IMG/VR virus record: IMGVR_UViG_3300007346_000292 | Span: 1 to 22,033 of that record | Length of the DNA: 22,033 nt | Direction: 5' to 3' (one strand) | DNA from: a virus | In this document: in pieces, positions 1-5,418 of the stretch | Layout of the letters: every line of letters begins with the position of its first letter | How positions within the stretch are numbered: position 1 is the stretch's first letter | The notes under the pieces: model-generated | Told to the model about the DNA's origin: nothing | The model's input: the letters and a program-made list of their open reading frames with translations, nothing else | The model's database searches: none | Program-made: the position numbers and the translations under genes

Positions 1-153
1 CACGCCATACCCCATGACACAACCACGGCGCACCACCTTGAACACCTTGCCATGCCTCATAGCTTTGCCCATGTCATGCCCACGAGACAAGATGACGCCA
101 GCCAATGCACGGTATGCACCCGCCTCAGAGATGAAGATAGATTGATTACCCAT
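1..153 (-). CDS. Partial hypothetical protein, cut by left edge
   Basis: An open frame begins with ATG at 153-151 and runs off the left edge with no stop (51 codons visible). The product starts MGNQSIFISEAGAYRALAGV and is mildly basic. A good ribosome binding site, AAAGGA, lies about 8 nt upstream of the ATG and overlaps the 3' end of the preceding 40-residue gene, so the two look translationally linked in one minus-strand operon with the 350-880 gene. I do not recognise the family and no domain can be called from the visible part. The start is well supported by the Shine-Dalgarno site; function is unknown. Confidence 0.6.
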   Translation of the reverse strand, partial: MGNQSIFISEAGAYRALAGVILSRGHDMGKAMRHGKVFKVVRRGCVMGYGV

Positions 154-157
154 GTTA

Positions 158-280
158 TTAATCCTTTCCGTGTGGAAGTATGAAGGCGTCACGCCCATGA
201 AAGACACATTCTTGCTTTGCACGTTCCAAGTCACGACATGACATGACACACGTGCCCTTCACATAGATAGAATATTTCAT
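158..280 (-). CDS. Small hypothetical protein, 40 aa
   Basis: A short frame from ATG (280-278) to TAA (160-158) encodes 40 residues beginning MKYSIYVKGTCVMSCRDLER and ending HGKD. It has three cysteines (residues 11, 15, 25). A GGAG ribosome binding site stands 9-10 nt upstream, and the stop lies 4 nt before the next start on the minus strand. It sits between two minus-strand genes in the same orientation with little spare sequence, which supports it being real despite its size. No family is recognised. It could be one of the small early host-interacting proteins phages often encode, but that is inference only. Confidence 0.5.
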   Translation of the reverse strand: MKYSIYVKGTCVMSCRDLERAKQECVFHGRDAFILPHGKD

Positions 281-308
281 CACACATTTCTCCTGCATAG
301 ACACATCA

Positions 309-332
309 CTAGGGCAACACACGCCGCCCTAG
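309..332 (-). other. 7-bp hairpin in minus-strand intergenic gap
   Basis: CTAGGGC (309-315) and GCCCTAG (326-332) form a perfect 7-bp stem around a 10-nt loop. It lies in the 69-nt gap between the 176-aa gene and the 40-aa gene of the minus-strand unit. There is no U tract on the downstream (lower-coordinate) side, so it is not a classical intrinsic terminator; an RNA-processing or mRNA-stability element is possible. Confidence 0.35.
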
Positions 333-349
333 GTATTTGCCTACGTCAC

Positions 350-880
350 TCACACGGTTGCCTTGACCATGGCCTTGAGGTCAGCAATCATCGCCTCAGG
401 CACAGCCGACTTGTCACCAACCTTGGCACGATCCTTCTCCATCTTCTTGATAAGGTTCTCAAGCAAGGTGCGAGGGTCAGCAATGGGCGTATAGTCAGCC
501 TCAGGCTTAAACTCCCACCACCGGTTGTTGGTCAAATCTTTCACGTTAAGATGCTTGCCATCACGAATATCCTTGGGTACATACATAGCACCCTTGTTAT
601 CGCCATCTTCAACAAGCATCATGCCCATGAAAGTTTGTACCCATGCCTTGATGGCATTCTTGCGCACACCACCCAGCTTATCCTTGGACAACAGATGGTT
701 GATATGCTTGGCAACCGGACGCACGTCACCTGAGGACGCCCACCGAGTGCAGATCGCAACCAATGTCTTGTGAATGTCAAGCTGAAGGCTGTCACCACGC
801 GCATGAAGGCTGTCGATTGCCTTTGTGATTGCGGCCTCGTTGTTGACTTCGTGCAGTTTTGCGAAAGATACTTTTGTCAT
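350..880 (-). CDS. Hypothetical phage protein, 176 aa
   Basis: Encodes 176 residues from ATG at 880-878 to TGA at 352-350. The start is fixed by an AGGAG site about 8 nt upstream. The protein is soluble-looking and mixed charge, with no signal peptide or membrane segment. A central part (about residues 60-120) contains the aromatic stretch NNRWWEFKPE, and the C-terminus (about residues 135-170) is a lysine-rich, probably helical or coiled-coil region. I do not recognise a Pfam family with confidence; proteins of this general look occur among accessory genes of marine podovirus-like phages. It heads a minus-strand unit continuing leftward into the 40-aa gene and the partial gene. Codon use is GC-richer than in the rightward genes, suggesting a different history. 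Function unknown. Confidence 0.7.
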   Translation of the reverse strand: MTKVSFAKLHEVNNEAAITKAIDSLHARGDSLQLDIHKTLVAICTRWASSGDVRPVAKHINHLLSKDKLGGVRKNAIKAWVQTFMGMMLVEDGDNKGAMYVPKDIRDGKHLNVKDLTNNRWWEFKPEADYTPIADPRTLLENLIKKMEKDRAKVGDKSAVPEAMIADLKAMVKATV

Positions 881-1389
881 GTCATGTCTCCTGATAGACC
901 CTATGAATACACTCCATGTGTACTCATATGGGCCTACCCTATGCGTTCCGGCTCGTCACACCGGACCACATAAGACAGACCTTTCCCGCATACGTCATGG
1001 GTGGCGTGTACGTGTTGGCATAAGACTTGCGTGACCCGTCAAGGAATACGCGCGTCACCCACACATAAGCCCGCCCATGATAAAGCGGTTGGATAGCACC
1101 GGCAATCGGCTCGGCCCTTTTTACTATCCCATGCCCTTCAAGGTACGTCGAGCGACTTACAGATGCACTCGAACGGTTTCTTCCCGAGACTTGTACCCTC
1201 GCACAATCTCACCTCAGGTTGAGCAACCTTTGTGCCACAAGATATTAGGGCACTATGCGCGGGTCTGATATTCTGACCCTATCGATCCGAACCCGTGTCC
1301 GTTTCGATGAATCAGTTATGGCATTTGGTGTTTTCTTCGTAAATAGCTATTTTTACTTTTTTGTAAGTAATTGAAAATAAACGATTTTC

Positions 1390-1726
1390 TTCGTGATAAT
1401 TGTTACAAAACTATCTAAGTCTTTGAAATAATTGAATAAATCTATCTTTGATCTGATATAGAATCCCGCGCGTGTGTGTGACGCGTGTGTGTACGTGCGC
1501 GAGGCATGGGATCGAATCAGAGTCAATGGGGTAGTTTAACGATTGAACGATTAAATTTTAAGCTGTTTTGAAATAGTGAATAAAATCAATAGTTTAGGTA
1601 TCAGATTCGCAAGTCTGGTTTTTATGACCCTAGGTGCCTGAAAAACACTAATGCGATTCTGGGGGCATTTTTGGGGGGTCTCTGGCGATATTCGCTGTTT
1701 GTTCTCATTCGTGAGAATTGTTACAA
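1390..1726. repeat. Pair of 19-bp direct repeats
   Basis: The 19-mer TTCGTGAKAATTGTTACAA occurs at 1390-1408 and 1708-1726 with a single T/G difference, 318 bp apart. Its end TTGTTACAA is a small odd palindrome, as seen in repressor half-sites. A shorter repeat TTTTCTTCGT at 1331-1340 and 1385-1394 overlaps the first copy. It could be an operator or replication-protein site; no assignment is possible from the sequence alone. Confidence 0.5.
1467..1501. other. Alternating purine-pyrimidine (GC/GT) tract
   Basis: Positions 1467-1480 and 1481-1501 are two strictly alternating pyrimidine-purine runs of 14 and 21 nt, mostly CG and TG steps, broken by one G-A step. This composition favours left-handed DNA under negative supercoiling. 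It lies between AT-rich flanks in the non-coding control region. Confidence 0.45.
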
Positions 1727-1852
1727 GTGTGTCATACTTGCGTGATTCGTGTTCTGGTTGAATGGTTATGTTATAACGTTTGGTCATTGTTTTTGGTATA
1801 TGCCCCATTAATTGAACACCCGTTCATTTCAATTCTGTAAATGTGATCACAT

Positions 1853-1904
1853 AACGGTATACAACGGTATACTGTAACGATTTCTACGGTATGCAACGGT
1901 ATAC
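1853..1904. repeat. Iteron-like AACGGTATAC repeats
   Basis: The decamer AACGGTATAC is found at 1853-1862 and immediately again at 1863-1872. A second tandem pair, with one substitution in its first unit, follows at 1885-1904 (unit boundaries 1885-1894 and 1895-1904). The pairs are offset by 32 bp, about three helical turns, and units repeat every 10 bp, so all copies face the same side of the helix. This is the arrangement expected of cooperative binding sites for a repressor or an origin-binding protein. Confidence 0.55.
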
Positions 1905-2016
1905 CGAATGTGCCTTAGAGCCATACGGGCATGGGCCACGGGGGGGTACCTGGTACGTATATACCACCAATGACAGCGGGGGGAATTTTAGAGTTTGTAA
2001 AGTACTTTCTACTGTC

Positions 2017-2062
2017 TAAACCAAAGTTATAGGTATTATAATACCCCAAATAAACCAAAGTT
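2017..2062. repeat. 34-bp-spaced repeat flanking a 14-bp palindrome
   Basis: TAAACCAAAGTT occurs at 2017-2028 and 2051-2062, exactly 34 bp apart. Between the copies lies the perfect 14-bp palindrome GGTATTATAATACC (2032-2045). A further perfect 12-bp palindrome, TAGGGTACCCTA, is at 2162-2173. These look like protein-binding sites in the control region. Confidence 0.45.
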
Positions 2063-2327
2063 TATGGGCCAAATTGGGGGTTCCTGCGTAAAAAGGTATT
2101 TTTATAGGGTATCTAGTGGTTTTTAGGGCTTCGTTCAGGAGTTCATTTTAGTGGTGTCAGGTAGGGTACCCTAGGAGAAGGTCGACTTGGCGCTGTAGGG
2201 TGCCTCTGAGAGCCTCTACGGGGCATTCTAGTTCTGGTGGAGGGTGGTTGTAAGTAAGAAAATTTAGGTATGGGTCTAGGTAAAGCTATTGTGTTTAAAT
2301 TATTTTCAGAAAAGTTAAAATAAAGTC

Positions 2328-2355
2328 TTGACTTTTAACGCGAGGCGGGTATAAT
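2328..2355 (+). promoter_or_regulatory. Sigma70-type promoter P1
   Basis: TTGACT (2328-2333), a 16-bp spacer, and a perfect TATAAT (2350-2355). Predicted transcription start is near 2362, giving a ~360-nt leader before the first rightward gene. The promoter would drive the lysis/packaging module. Repeats just downstream (2393-2446) could be operators. Confidence 0.65.
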
Positions 2356-2392
2356 TATTATAACATAAGTATATACACTAGTACTTACGCAG

Positions 2393-2446
2393 GTACTAAC
2401 TCGCGGTATATAACATTAGTACATTAGTACTAACCTGCGGTATATA
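2393..2446. repeat. Pair of 20-bp direct repeats downstream of P1
   Basis: GTACTAACYYGCGGTATATA occurs at 2393-2412 and 2427-2446, differing at one base and spaced by 34 bp, the same period as the 2017/2051 repeat. They lie 30-80 bp after the P1 start point, a position suited to a repressor or anti-termination site. Confidence 0.5.
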
Positions 2447-2458
2447 TCTAGTGGTATT

Positions 2459-2542
2459 ACTTAAGTATCCTTAAGTATAACTATTATATAACTATTATAT
2501 AACTAAAATAATACTTAAGTATACCTAATGTATATACATTAG
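2459..2542. repeat. AT-rich tandem repeat and palindrome cluster
   Basis: CTTAAGTAT occurs three times (ending at 2468, 2478 and 2522), the last inside the 12-bp palindrome ATACTTAAGTAT (2511-2522). An 11-bp tandem repeat, TATAACTATTA, covers 2476-2505 in about 2.7 copies. A perfect 18-bp palindrome, CTAATGTATATACATTAG, lies at 2525-2542. The stretch is very AT-rich and easily melted, and sits in the leader after P1. Confidence 0.5.
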
Positions 2543-2689
2543 TATTCTTATATAGGATAAAGATTTTAGATTTAAAGTACTAGATAATAATTTCTTCTTC
2601 ATATCAATATCTTTCATCCATCAAATAAACCCACATGGGTGTCATCTTAAGATAAAACTAAAAAAACCCCCATGAACTACATTTGTAGC

Positions 2690-2717
2690 TTGACTTACTA
2701 CTAGAAAAGGATATAAC
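2690..2717 (+). promoter_or_regulatory. Sigma70-type promoter P2, start at the GTG codon
   Basis: TTGACT (2690-2695), a 16-bp spacer and TATAAC (2712-2717). By standard spacing the first transcribed base would be 2724, which is the G of the GTG start codon of the next gene, so P2 would make a leaderless message. The 16-bp spacer matches P1 and the capsid promoter. Confidence 0.5.
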
Positions 2718-2723
2718 TAGGTT

Positions 2724-2945
2724 GTGGTTAAATATTATGAATCAGATAATGTGATTGAAGAGTTTTATAAGGCTCTTGCTGAACAAGATGAAGGCAAGCT
2801 ACGTAGAGTACATATCCCAAGGTCAGATGTATTTTACGTGAGAGCAGCCATAGAAGCTGACACTGGCGTTAGGTATAGCTTAGGTCACGTAGAGCAAGCT
2901 ATGTACCTTGAGGGTATGTTAGACAAGAAAGATATTTTTGAATGA
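2724..2945 (+). CDS. Hypothetical protein, 73 aa
   Basis: Encodes 73 residues from a GTG start to TGA at 2943-2945, overlapping the endolysin start by 4 nt (ATGA). The protein is acidic and helical-looking, with motifs HIPRSDVFYVRAAIEADTG and YSLGHVEQAMYLEGML in its second half; I do not recognise the family. No ATG is available in frame near the start. AAAGG at 2706-2710 is a rather distant ribosome binding site (about 13 nt), and promoter P2 may start transcription at the GTG itself. As the first gene of the rightward unit, coupled to the lysis gene, it could be a regulator or lysis accessory; this is inference from position only. Confidence 0.6.
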   Translation: MVKYYESDNVIEEFYKALAEQDEGKLRRVHIPRSDVFYVRAAIEADTGVRYSLGHVEQAMYLEGMLDKKDIFE

Positions 2946-3373
2946 ATTTTAATTTTTCAAAAAGAAGTTTAAGAAATCTTAAGGGTGTTAATCCAGACCT
3001 TGTAGCGGTAGCTAACGAGGCTCTTCGTATTACTTCTAAAGATTTTATGGTTATTGATGGTCTTAGAACTATTCAAGAACAAAGACTCCTTTTTAAGAAA
3101 GGTAAGTCCCAAACACTTAAGTCAAGACACCTGACAGGACATGCAATTGATATTGCGCCATACCCTGTTTCTTGGGACTTTGATGATTTCTATCCGTTAG
3201 GTAATGCTTTTATTCAAGCCTGCAAGAATGTTGATGTGCCTCTTCGTTGGGGTGGTAACTGGCGGGCACATGACCTACGCGAATGGCAAGGTAGTGCTGA
3301 AGGATTGGTACAGAGCTACAAGGGCACTTTTTATGATCTTCCTCATTTTGAGTTGTCTTCGAGGTTCTACTAA
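2942..3373 (+). CDS. M15-family peptidoglycan endopeptidase (endolysin)
   Basis: A 143-residue zinc peptidase of the M15 (VanY/Ply500-like) type, expected to cut the peptide stem of peptidoglycan during host lysis. The zinc-site motif SRHLTGHAIDIAP gives ligands His63 and Asp70, and DLPHFE near the C-terminus gives the third ligand His135 with Asp132 as the probable catalytic acid, matching the D-x-x-H spacing of Ply500. Arg42 in DGLRT is the conserved substrate-binding region. The length equals a bare catalytic domain; there is no cell-wall-binding domain and no signal peptide, so export needs a holin. The ATG overlaps the previous stop (ATGA), and its own stop overlaps the next start (TAATG). 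Lysis genes follow directly, consistent with the role. Confidence 0.92.
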   Translation: MNFNFSKRSLRNLKGVNPDLVAVANEALRITSKDFMVIDGLRTIQEQRLLFKKGKSQTLKSRHLTGHAIDIAPYPVSWDFDDFYPLGNAFIQACKNVDVPLRWGGNWRAHDLREWQGSAEGLVQSYKGTFYDLPHFELSSRFY

Positions 3374-3639
3374 TGACTGACGAATGGCATCTCTCCAAGA
3401 GTGTACCTATCTCTTTCATCCTAGCAATTGTAGCTCAAACTATAGCTCTTATTTGGTTTGTTGCAACTCTTCGCAATGATGTAGATAACAATGCTAATCA
3501 ACTACTTCGTCATGAAGTACGCATTGAAACAATTGAGGCTACTATCCAAAGTCAGGCTGTTCTGTTGGCTAGAATTGATGAAAACTTGAAAGCCATTAGA
3601 GATGCTATTGAGAGAAACCAAAAGAACCCTCATCAGTAA
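3373..3639 (+). CDS. One-TM coiled-coil lysis-cassette protein
   Basis: An 88-residue protein with a short N-terminal segment (residues 1-10), one strong membrane helix (about residues 11-32, from VPISFILAIVAQ to ATL) and a long amphipathic, probably coiled-coil C-terminus (residues 33-85) with repeated RIETIEATIQ- and ARIDENLKAI-type heptads. It starts at a TAATG overlap with the endolysin and its end is overlapped by the holin-like gene. The family is common next to endolysins in marine phages and is often called holin-like; the topology would also fit an inner-membrane spanin subunit, but a complete single-chain spanin follows two genes later. I favour a holin/antiholin or lysis-timing role, with moderate certainty. 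Confidence 0.7.
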   Translation: MTDEWHLSKSVPISFILAIVAQTIALIWFVATLRNDVDNNANQLLRHEVRIETIEATIQSQAVLLARIDENLKAIRDAIERNQKNPHQ

Positions 3640-3940
3640 GAAAACTTACAAAAGAGAACTAGCTGTAGCACTTCTTATTTGGTTTGCTTATCTGGTTGAA
3701 ACAAAGGATATAAACCTTGTCGAAGTTCTTGTTTGGCCTGTCTTCACGTACTCTGCTCTTGCTTTTGGTATTGATTGGTGGGGTAAGTCTAACGGGATGC
3801 AGCGGAACCCAAGCACTCAGTCTACTTACGGGGGGAGGTCCCAACGTAGCAGCGAATACCCAGATTGGGAAGAACAACCAACAGACCATTGGCACGTCGA
3901 CCGTCATGGGAGACCAGAAGATAGTCCGGCCACAAGCTAG
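3602..3940 (+). CDS. Two-TM holin-like protein
   Basis: 112 residues from ATG 3602; a TTG at 3608 is an alternative start and neither has a strong ribosome binding site. After a basic N-terminus there are two predicted membrane helices (about residues 19-32, ELAVALLIWFAYLV, and 39-58, LVEVLVWPVFTYSALAFGID), followed by a hydrophilic tail. The double hydrophobic pattern and place in the lysis cassette suggest a small holin that lets the endolysin reach the wall. Its last 224 nt are also read in the +1 frame by the spanin gene (3717-4109); the hydrophilic tail (residues ~60-112, rich in R, S, P, E, D) falls exactly in the shared region, as though its sequence were set by the other frame. Its start overlaps the preceding gene by 38 nt. 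Confidence 0.65.
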   Translation: MLLRETKRTLISKKTYKRELAVALLIWFAYLVETKDINLVEVLVWPVFTYSALAFGIDWWGKSNGMQRNPSTQSTYGGRSQRSSEYPDWEEQPTDHWHVDRHGRPEDSPATS

Positions 3941-4109
3941 AGATATTAGACAGTCTCAAGATACCAACAAGGTACAAGCTGATAGAGTAGAGACTATAGT
4001 TGTGAATGAGTTACCTCCTTGGATAATACTCTTGGCTATCCTAGGTTGGCTACTACCCACACCAAGAGACATGATATTAGGTTTTATAAACATCTTTAGG
4101 AGGAAATAA
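3717..4109 (+). CDS. Putative unimolecular spanin (outer-membrane lipoprotein with C-terminal TM)
   Basis: 130 residues from a TTG start at 3717, supported by AAAGGA 8 nt upstream. The N-terminus is a lipoprotein signal: basic start, leucine-rich core (residues 12-23) and lipobox LTGC with Cys28 as the lipidated residue. A linker carrying LLTGGGPNVAANTQIGKNN and a charged part (residues 65-98) follows. The C-terminus has a membrane helix (about residues 100-114, PPWIILLAILGWLLP) and a basic end (FRRK). Outer-membrane lipid plus inner-membrane helix in one chain is the architecture of unimolecular spanins such as T1 gp11, which fuse the two membranes in the last step of lysis. It begins inside the holin-like gene in another frame, recalling lambda Rz/Rz1. 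Confidence 0.72.
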   Translation: MSKFLFGLSSRTLLLLLVLIGGVSLTGCSGTQALSLLTGGGPNVAANTQIGKNNQQTIGTSTVMGDQKIVRPQARDIRQSQDTNKVQADRVETIVVNELPPWIILLAILGWLLPTPRDMILGFINIFRRK

Positions 4110-4114
4110 AAACC

Positions 4115-4549
4115 ATGAGAATCGATCCCAATTCCAGAACTGCCAAAAGAATGAAAGCCCTTTCAAAGAGTAAAGGAATGAAAAGCAGCATGTCACGCCG
4201 AAGCGGCGTAACCAAACCAACTAGTAAACCTTCAACTTTTATTCTTGATCCTAGTCGTCTGCCAGCAGACTATCGTCCCGCTCCGGGCGCAACCAAACCA
4301 ACTGGTAAACCTGCACCTACTACCATTGGTCGTCCCGCTCCGGGCGCAACCAAACCGAAACAACCTACTGGTTTGCGTAAGCCCACAAGCAATCCTACAG
4401 GAGTAAAAAAAGTTTCCTACGCAAACCCGGCACTTACTAAACAAACCCAACCCAAGAAAAATGTAGCACGTACTGCTGCACGTAGGGCAAGCAATGCTAC
4501 ACGCAGAGCTAACCGTACCACAGGTCCCCGGAACATGAATCGTACGTAA
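4115..4549 (+). CDS. Basic, proline-rich low-complexity protein, 144 aa
   Basis: 144 very basic residues, rich in K, R, P, T and S, with no hydrophobic core and therefore probably disordered. Residues about 53-62 and 72-81 repeat RPAPGATKP, encoded by two identical 27-bp stretches (4273-4299 and 4330-4356, 57 bp apart). The C-terminus (residues 113-144) is an arginine-rich run with RTAARRASNATRRANRTTGP. An AGGAGG site ends 11 nt before the ATG. No family is recognised. Such composition suits nucleic-acid binding, for instance a DNA-condensing or virion-internal protein, but this is only inference. It opens the block of small basic genes that lies between lysis and terminase genes. Confidence 0.65.
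   Translation: MRIDPNSRTAKRMKALSKSKGMKSSMSRRSGVTKPTSKPSTFILDPSRLPADYRPAPGATKPTGKPAPTTIGRPAPGATKPKQPTGLRKPTSNPTGVKKVSYANPALTKQTQPKKNVARTAARRASNATRRANRTTGPRNMNRT
4273..4356 (+). repeat. 27-bp direct repeat inside basic gene
   Basis: Identical 27-bp segments at 4273-4299 and 4330-4356, in the same reading frame (57 bp = 19 codons apart), encode the repeated RPAPGATKP peptide. Exact nucleotide identity suggests a recent duplication or recombination. Confidence 0.7.
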
Positions 4550-4551
4550 CA

Positions 4552-4821
4552 ATGCCTTCAAGTAAAAACTACGTCAGAGATTATAAGCAGGAATACGCCA
4601 CAGCTAAGAGGCGTAAAGAAGTAGCTGCAGGTTCTAATGGTGATAATGCCAAAAGAAAAGCTGCAAGACGAAAGCTACAATCTGCAGGTGTCAGTGTTAA
4701 AGGTAAAGACGTAGCACACAAGGACAACAACCCAAAGAATAATTCTATGAAAAATTTGGCAGTACAGTCCAAGAAGGCTAACAGATCGTTCTCAAGAAAC
4801 AAGAAAGCAGGAAGAAAGTAA
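4552..4821 (+). CDS. HNH-like small basic protein, 89 aa
   Basis: 89 residues, strongly basic, starting 2 nt after the previous stop with no obvious Shine-Dalgarno, so probably read by reinitiation. Residues 52-78 (KDVAHKDNNPKNNSMKNLAV and the following SKKANRS) resemble the core of phage HNH nucleases, which typically read DVDHIDGNPLNN..NL: His56 fits the first histidine and Asn64/Asn68 the central asparagine. The third metal-binding position is Asn77 rather than His, and the usual Asp before the first His is Ala55, so activity is doubtful. Known HNH proteins near terminase genes take part in packaging of some phages. It could be an HNH-fold DNA-binding protein without cleavage. Stop and next start overlap (TAATG). 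Confidence 0.6.
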   Translation: MPSSKNYVRDYKQEYATAKRRKEVAAGSNGDNAKRKAARRKLQSAGVSVKGKDVAHKDNNPKNNSMKNLAVQSKKANRSFSRNKKAGRK

Positions 4822-5132
4822 TGAAGATTGGACTTATGGTTGGGGAAGCCCCCAAAGTAGACCCCAAAAACAAAAAACGTGCTGAAAAATACTGGATGTA
4901 CGGAGATAGTCCTGCAGAGCTTGCTAAGGCTTGGGGTATTGATACTGAATGGGCGGAACTTAAGAAGTGCACTAATTGTGAATACTTCGACAACCGTAAG
5001 TCCACTCTCAAAGCAGTTAAAGCAGACGCCACTCAAGGCGCTTGTATGAAGTTTAACTTTGTGTGTAGTGGGGATCAATCTTGCCAAGCTTGGGACTGTG
5101 TTTCTGAGAAGTGGGAAGAGGGTGATGATTAA
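4821..5132 (+). CDS. Six-cysteine small protein, 103 aa
   Basis: 103 residues starting at a TAATG overlap. The first half (residues 11-47) is charged and holds conserved-looking tryptophans (25, 38, 44). The second half has six cysteines: Cys50 and Cys53 (KKCTNCEYFDNR), Cys75 (QGACMKFNFVC), Cys82, Cys88 and Cys93 (SCQAWDC). A CxxC knuckle plus later cysteines could bind zinc or an iron-sulfur cluster; spacing resembles small high-potential-iron-like folds but I cannot assign it. Acidic overall, unlike its neighbours, so it may pair with one of them. It overlaps the next gene by 8 nt. Confidence 0.65.
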   Translation: MKIGLMVGEAPKVDPKNKKRAEKYWMYGDSPAELAKAWGIDTEWAELKKCTNCEYFDNRKSTLKAVKADATQGACMKFNFVCSGDQSCQAWDCVSEKWEEGDD

Positions 5133-5412
5133 AAAAGATCCTAGACTTGCAAGAGCAGGTGTTTCAGGTTATAATAAACCTAAGCGTACACCCAACCACC
5201 CCAAAAAGTCTCATGTTGTTGTTGCTAAAGAAGGTGACAAAGTTAAAACAATTCGATTTGGTGAACAAGGCGCATCTACAGCAGGTAAACCTAAAGCAGG
5301 TGAGTCTGAGCGCATGAAAAAGAAACGTGCCTCCTTTAAGGCCAGACATTCAAAAAATATATCTAAAGGTAAAATGTCTGCTGCGTATTGGGCCGATAAG
5401 GTTAAGTGGTGA
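5125..5412 (+). CDS. Conserved small basic phage protein, 95 aa
   Basis: 95 residues from ATG 5125, which gives the N-terminus MIKKDPRLARAGVSGYNKPK; a GGAAGAGGG purine run just upstream supports this start and the gene overlaps the previous stop by 8 nt. A longer frame back to 5059 exists but would overlap the previous gene needlessly. The protein is basic and contains KSHVVVAKEGDKVKTIRFGE, which looks like a beta hairpin, then a basic helix ending FKARHSKNISKGKMSAAYWA. I recognise this as a widely conserved hypothetical family in marine phages, always near terminase and capsid genes; its function is not known to me. It may be a virion or packaging accessory protein. Confidence 0.75.
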   Translation: MIKKDPRLARAGVSGYNKPKRTPNHPKKSHVVVAKEGDKVKTIRFGEQGASTAGKPKAGESERMKKKRASFKARHSKNISKGKMSAAYWADKVKW

Positions 5413-5418
5413 ATAAAA

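Larger units (their letters stand above)
881..2723. promoter_or_regulatory. Divergent non-coding control region, candidate origin
   Basis: No gene is supported in this 1.84-kb stretch, which separates the leftward from the rightward transcription unit. The first ~430 nt have the GC-rich character of the left arm and contain no clear promoter for it. From about 1320 the sequence turns AT-rich. In order it holds a 10-bp direct repeat (1331-1340, 1385-1394), a near-identical 19-bp repeat (1390-1408, 1708-1726), an alternating purine-pyrimidine tract (1467-1501), AACGGTATAC repeats (1853-1904), palindromes and 34-bp-spaced repeats (2017-2062, 2393-2446), two rightward sigma70-like promoters, and an 11-bp tandem repeat. 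Such density of repeats at a divergent transcription switch fits a control region and possibly a replication origin; the origin role is inference. Confidence 0.6.

Noticed and set aside
525-1034. Several + strand frames over the 176-aa minus-strand gene
   Set aside because: They are shadows of the minus-strand gene, whose start has a clear AGGAG site and whose product has normal composition.
1015-1042. Possible minus-strand promoter with TTGACG at 1042-1037
   Set aside because: No acceptable -10 element at 15-18 bp spacing; the promoter for the left arm could not be identified.
1077-1268. 63-aa + strand frame in the left part of the intergenic region
   Set aside because: No Shine-Dalgarno site, odd composition and no promoter in front; looks like chance in GC-rich non-coding DNA.
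1551-1808. 85-aa open frame on the minus strand in the non-coding region
   Set aside because: No ribosome binding site before the ATG, no recognisable family, and it spans one copy of the 19-bp repeat. Could still be a real orphan, but support is too weak to list.
2672-2704. Ten-codon leader-peptide-like frame beginning ATGAACTACATT
   Set aside because: No ribosome binding site and it overlaps promoter P2; too short to support.
5059-5124. Upstream extension of the 95-aa gene
   Set aside because: It would overlap the previous gene by a further 66 nt; ATG 5125 has a purine-rich site and gives the conserved N-terminus.
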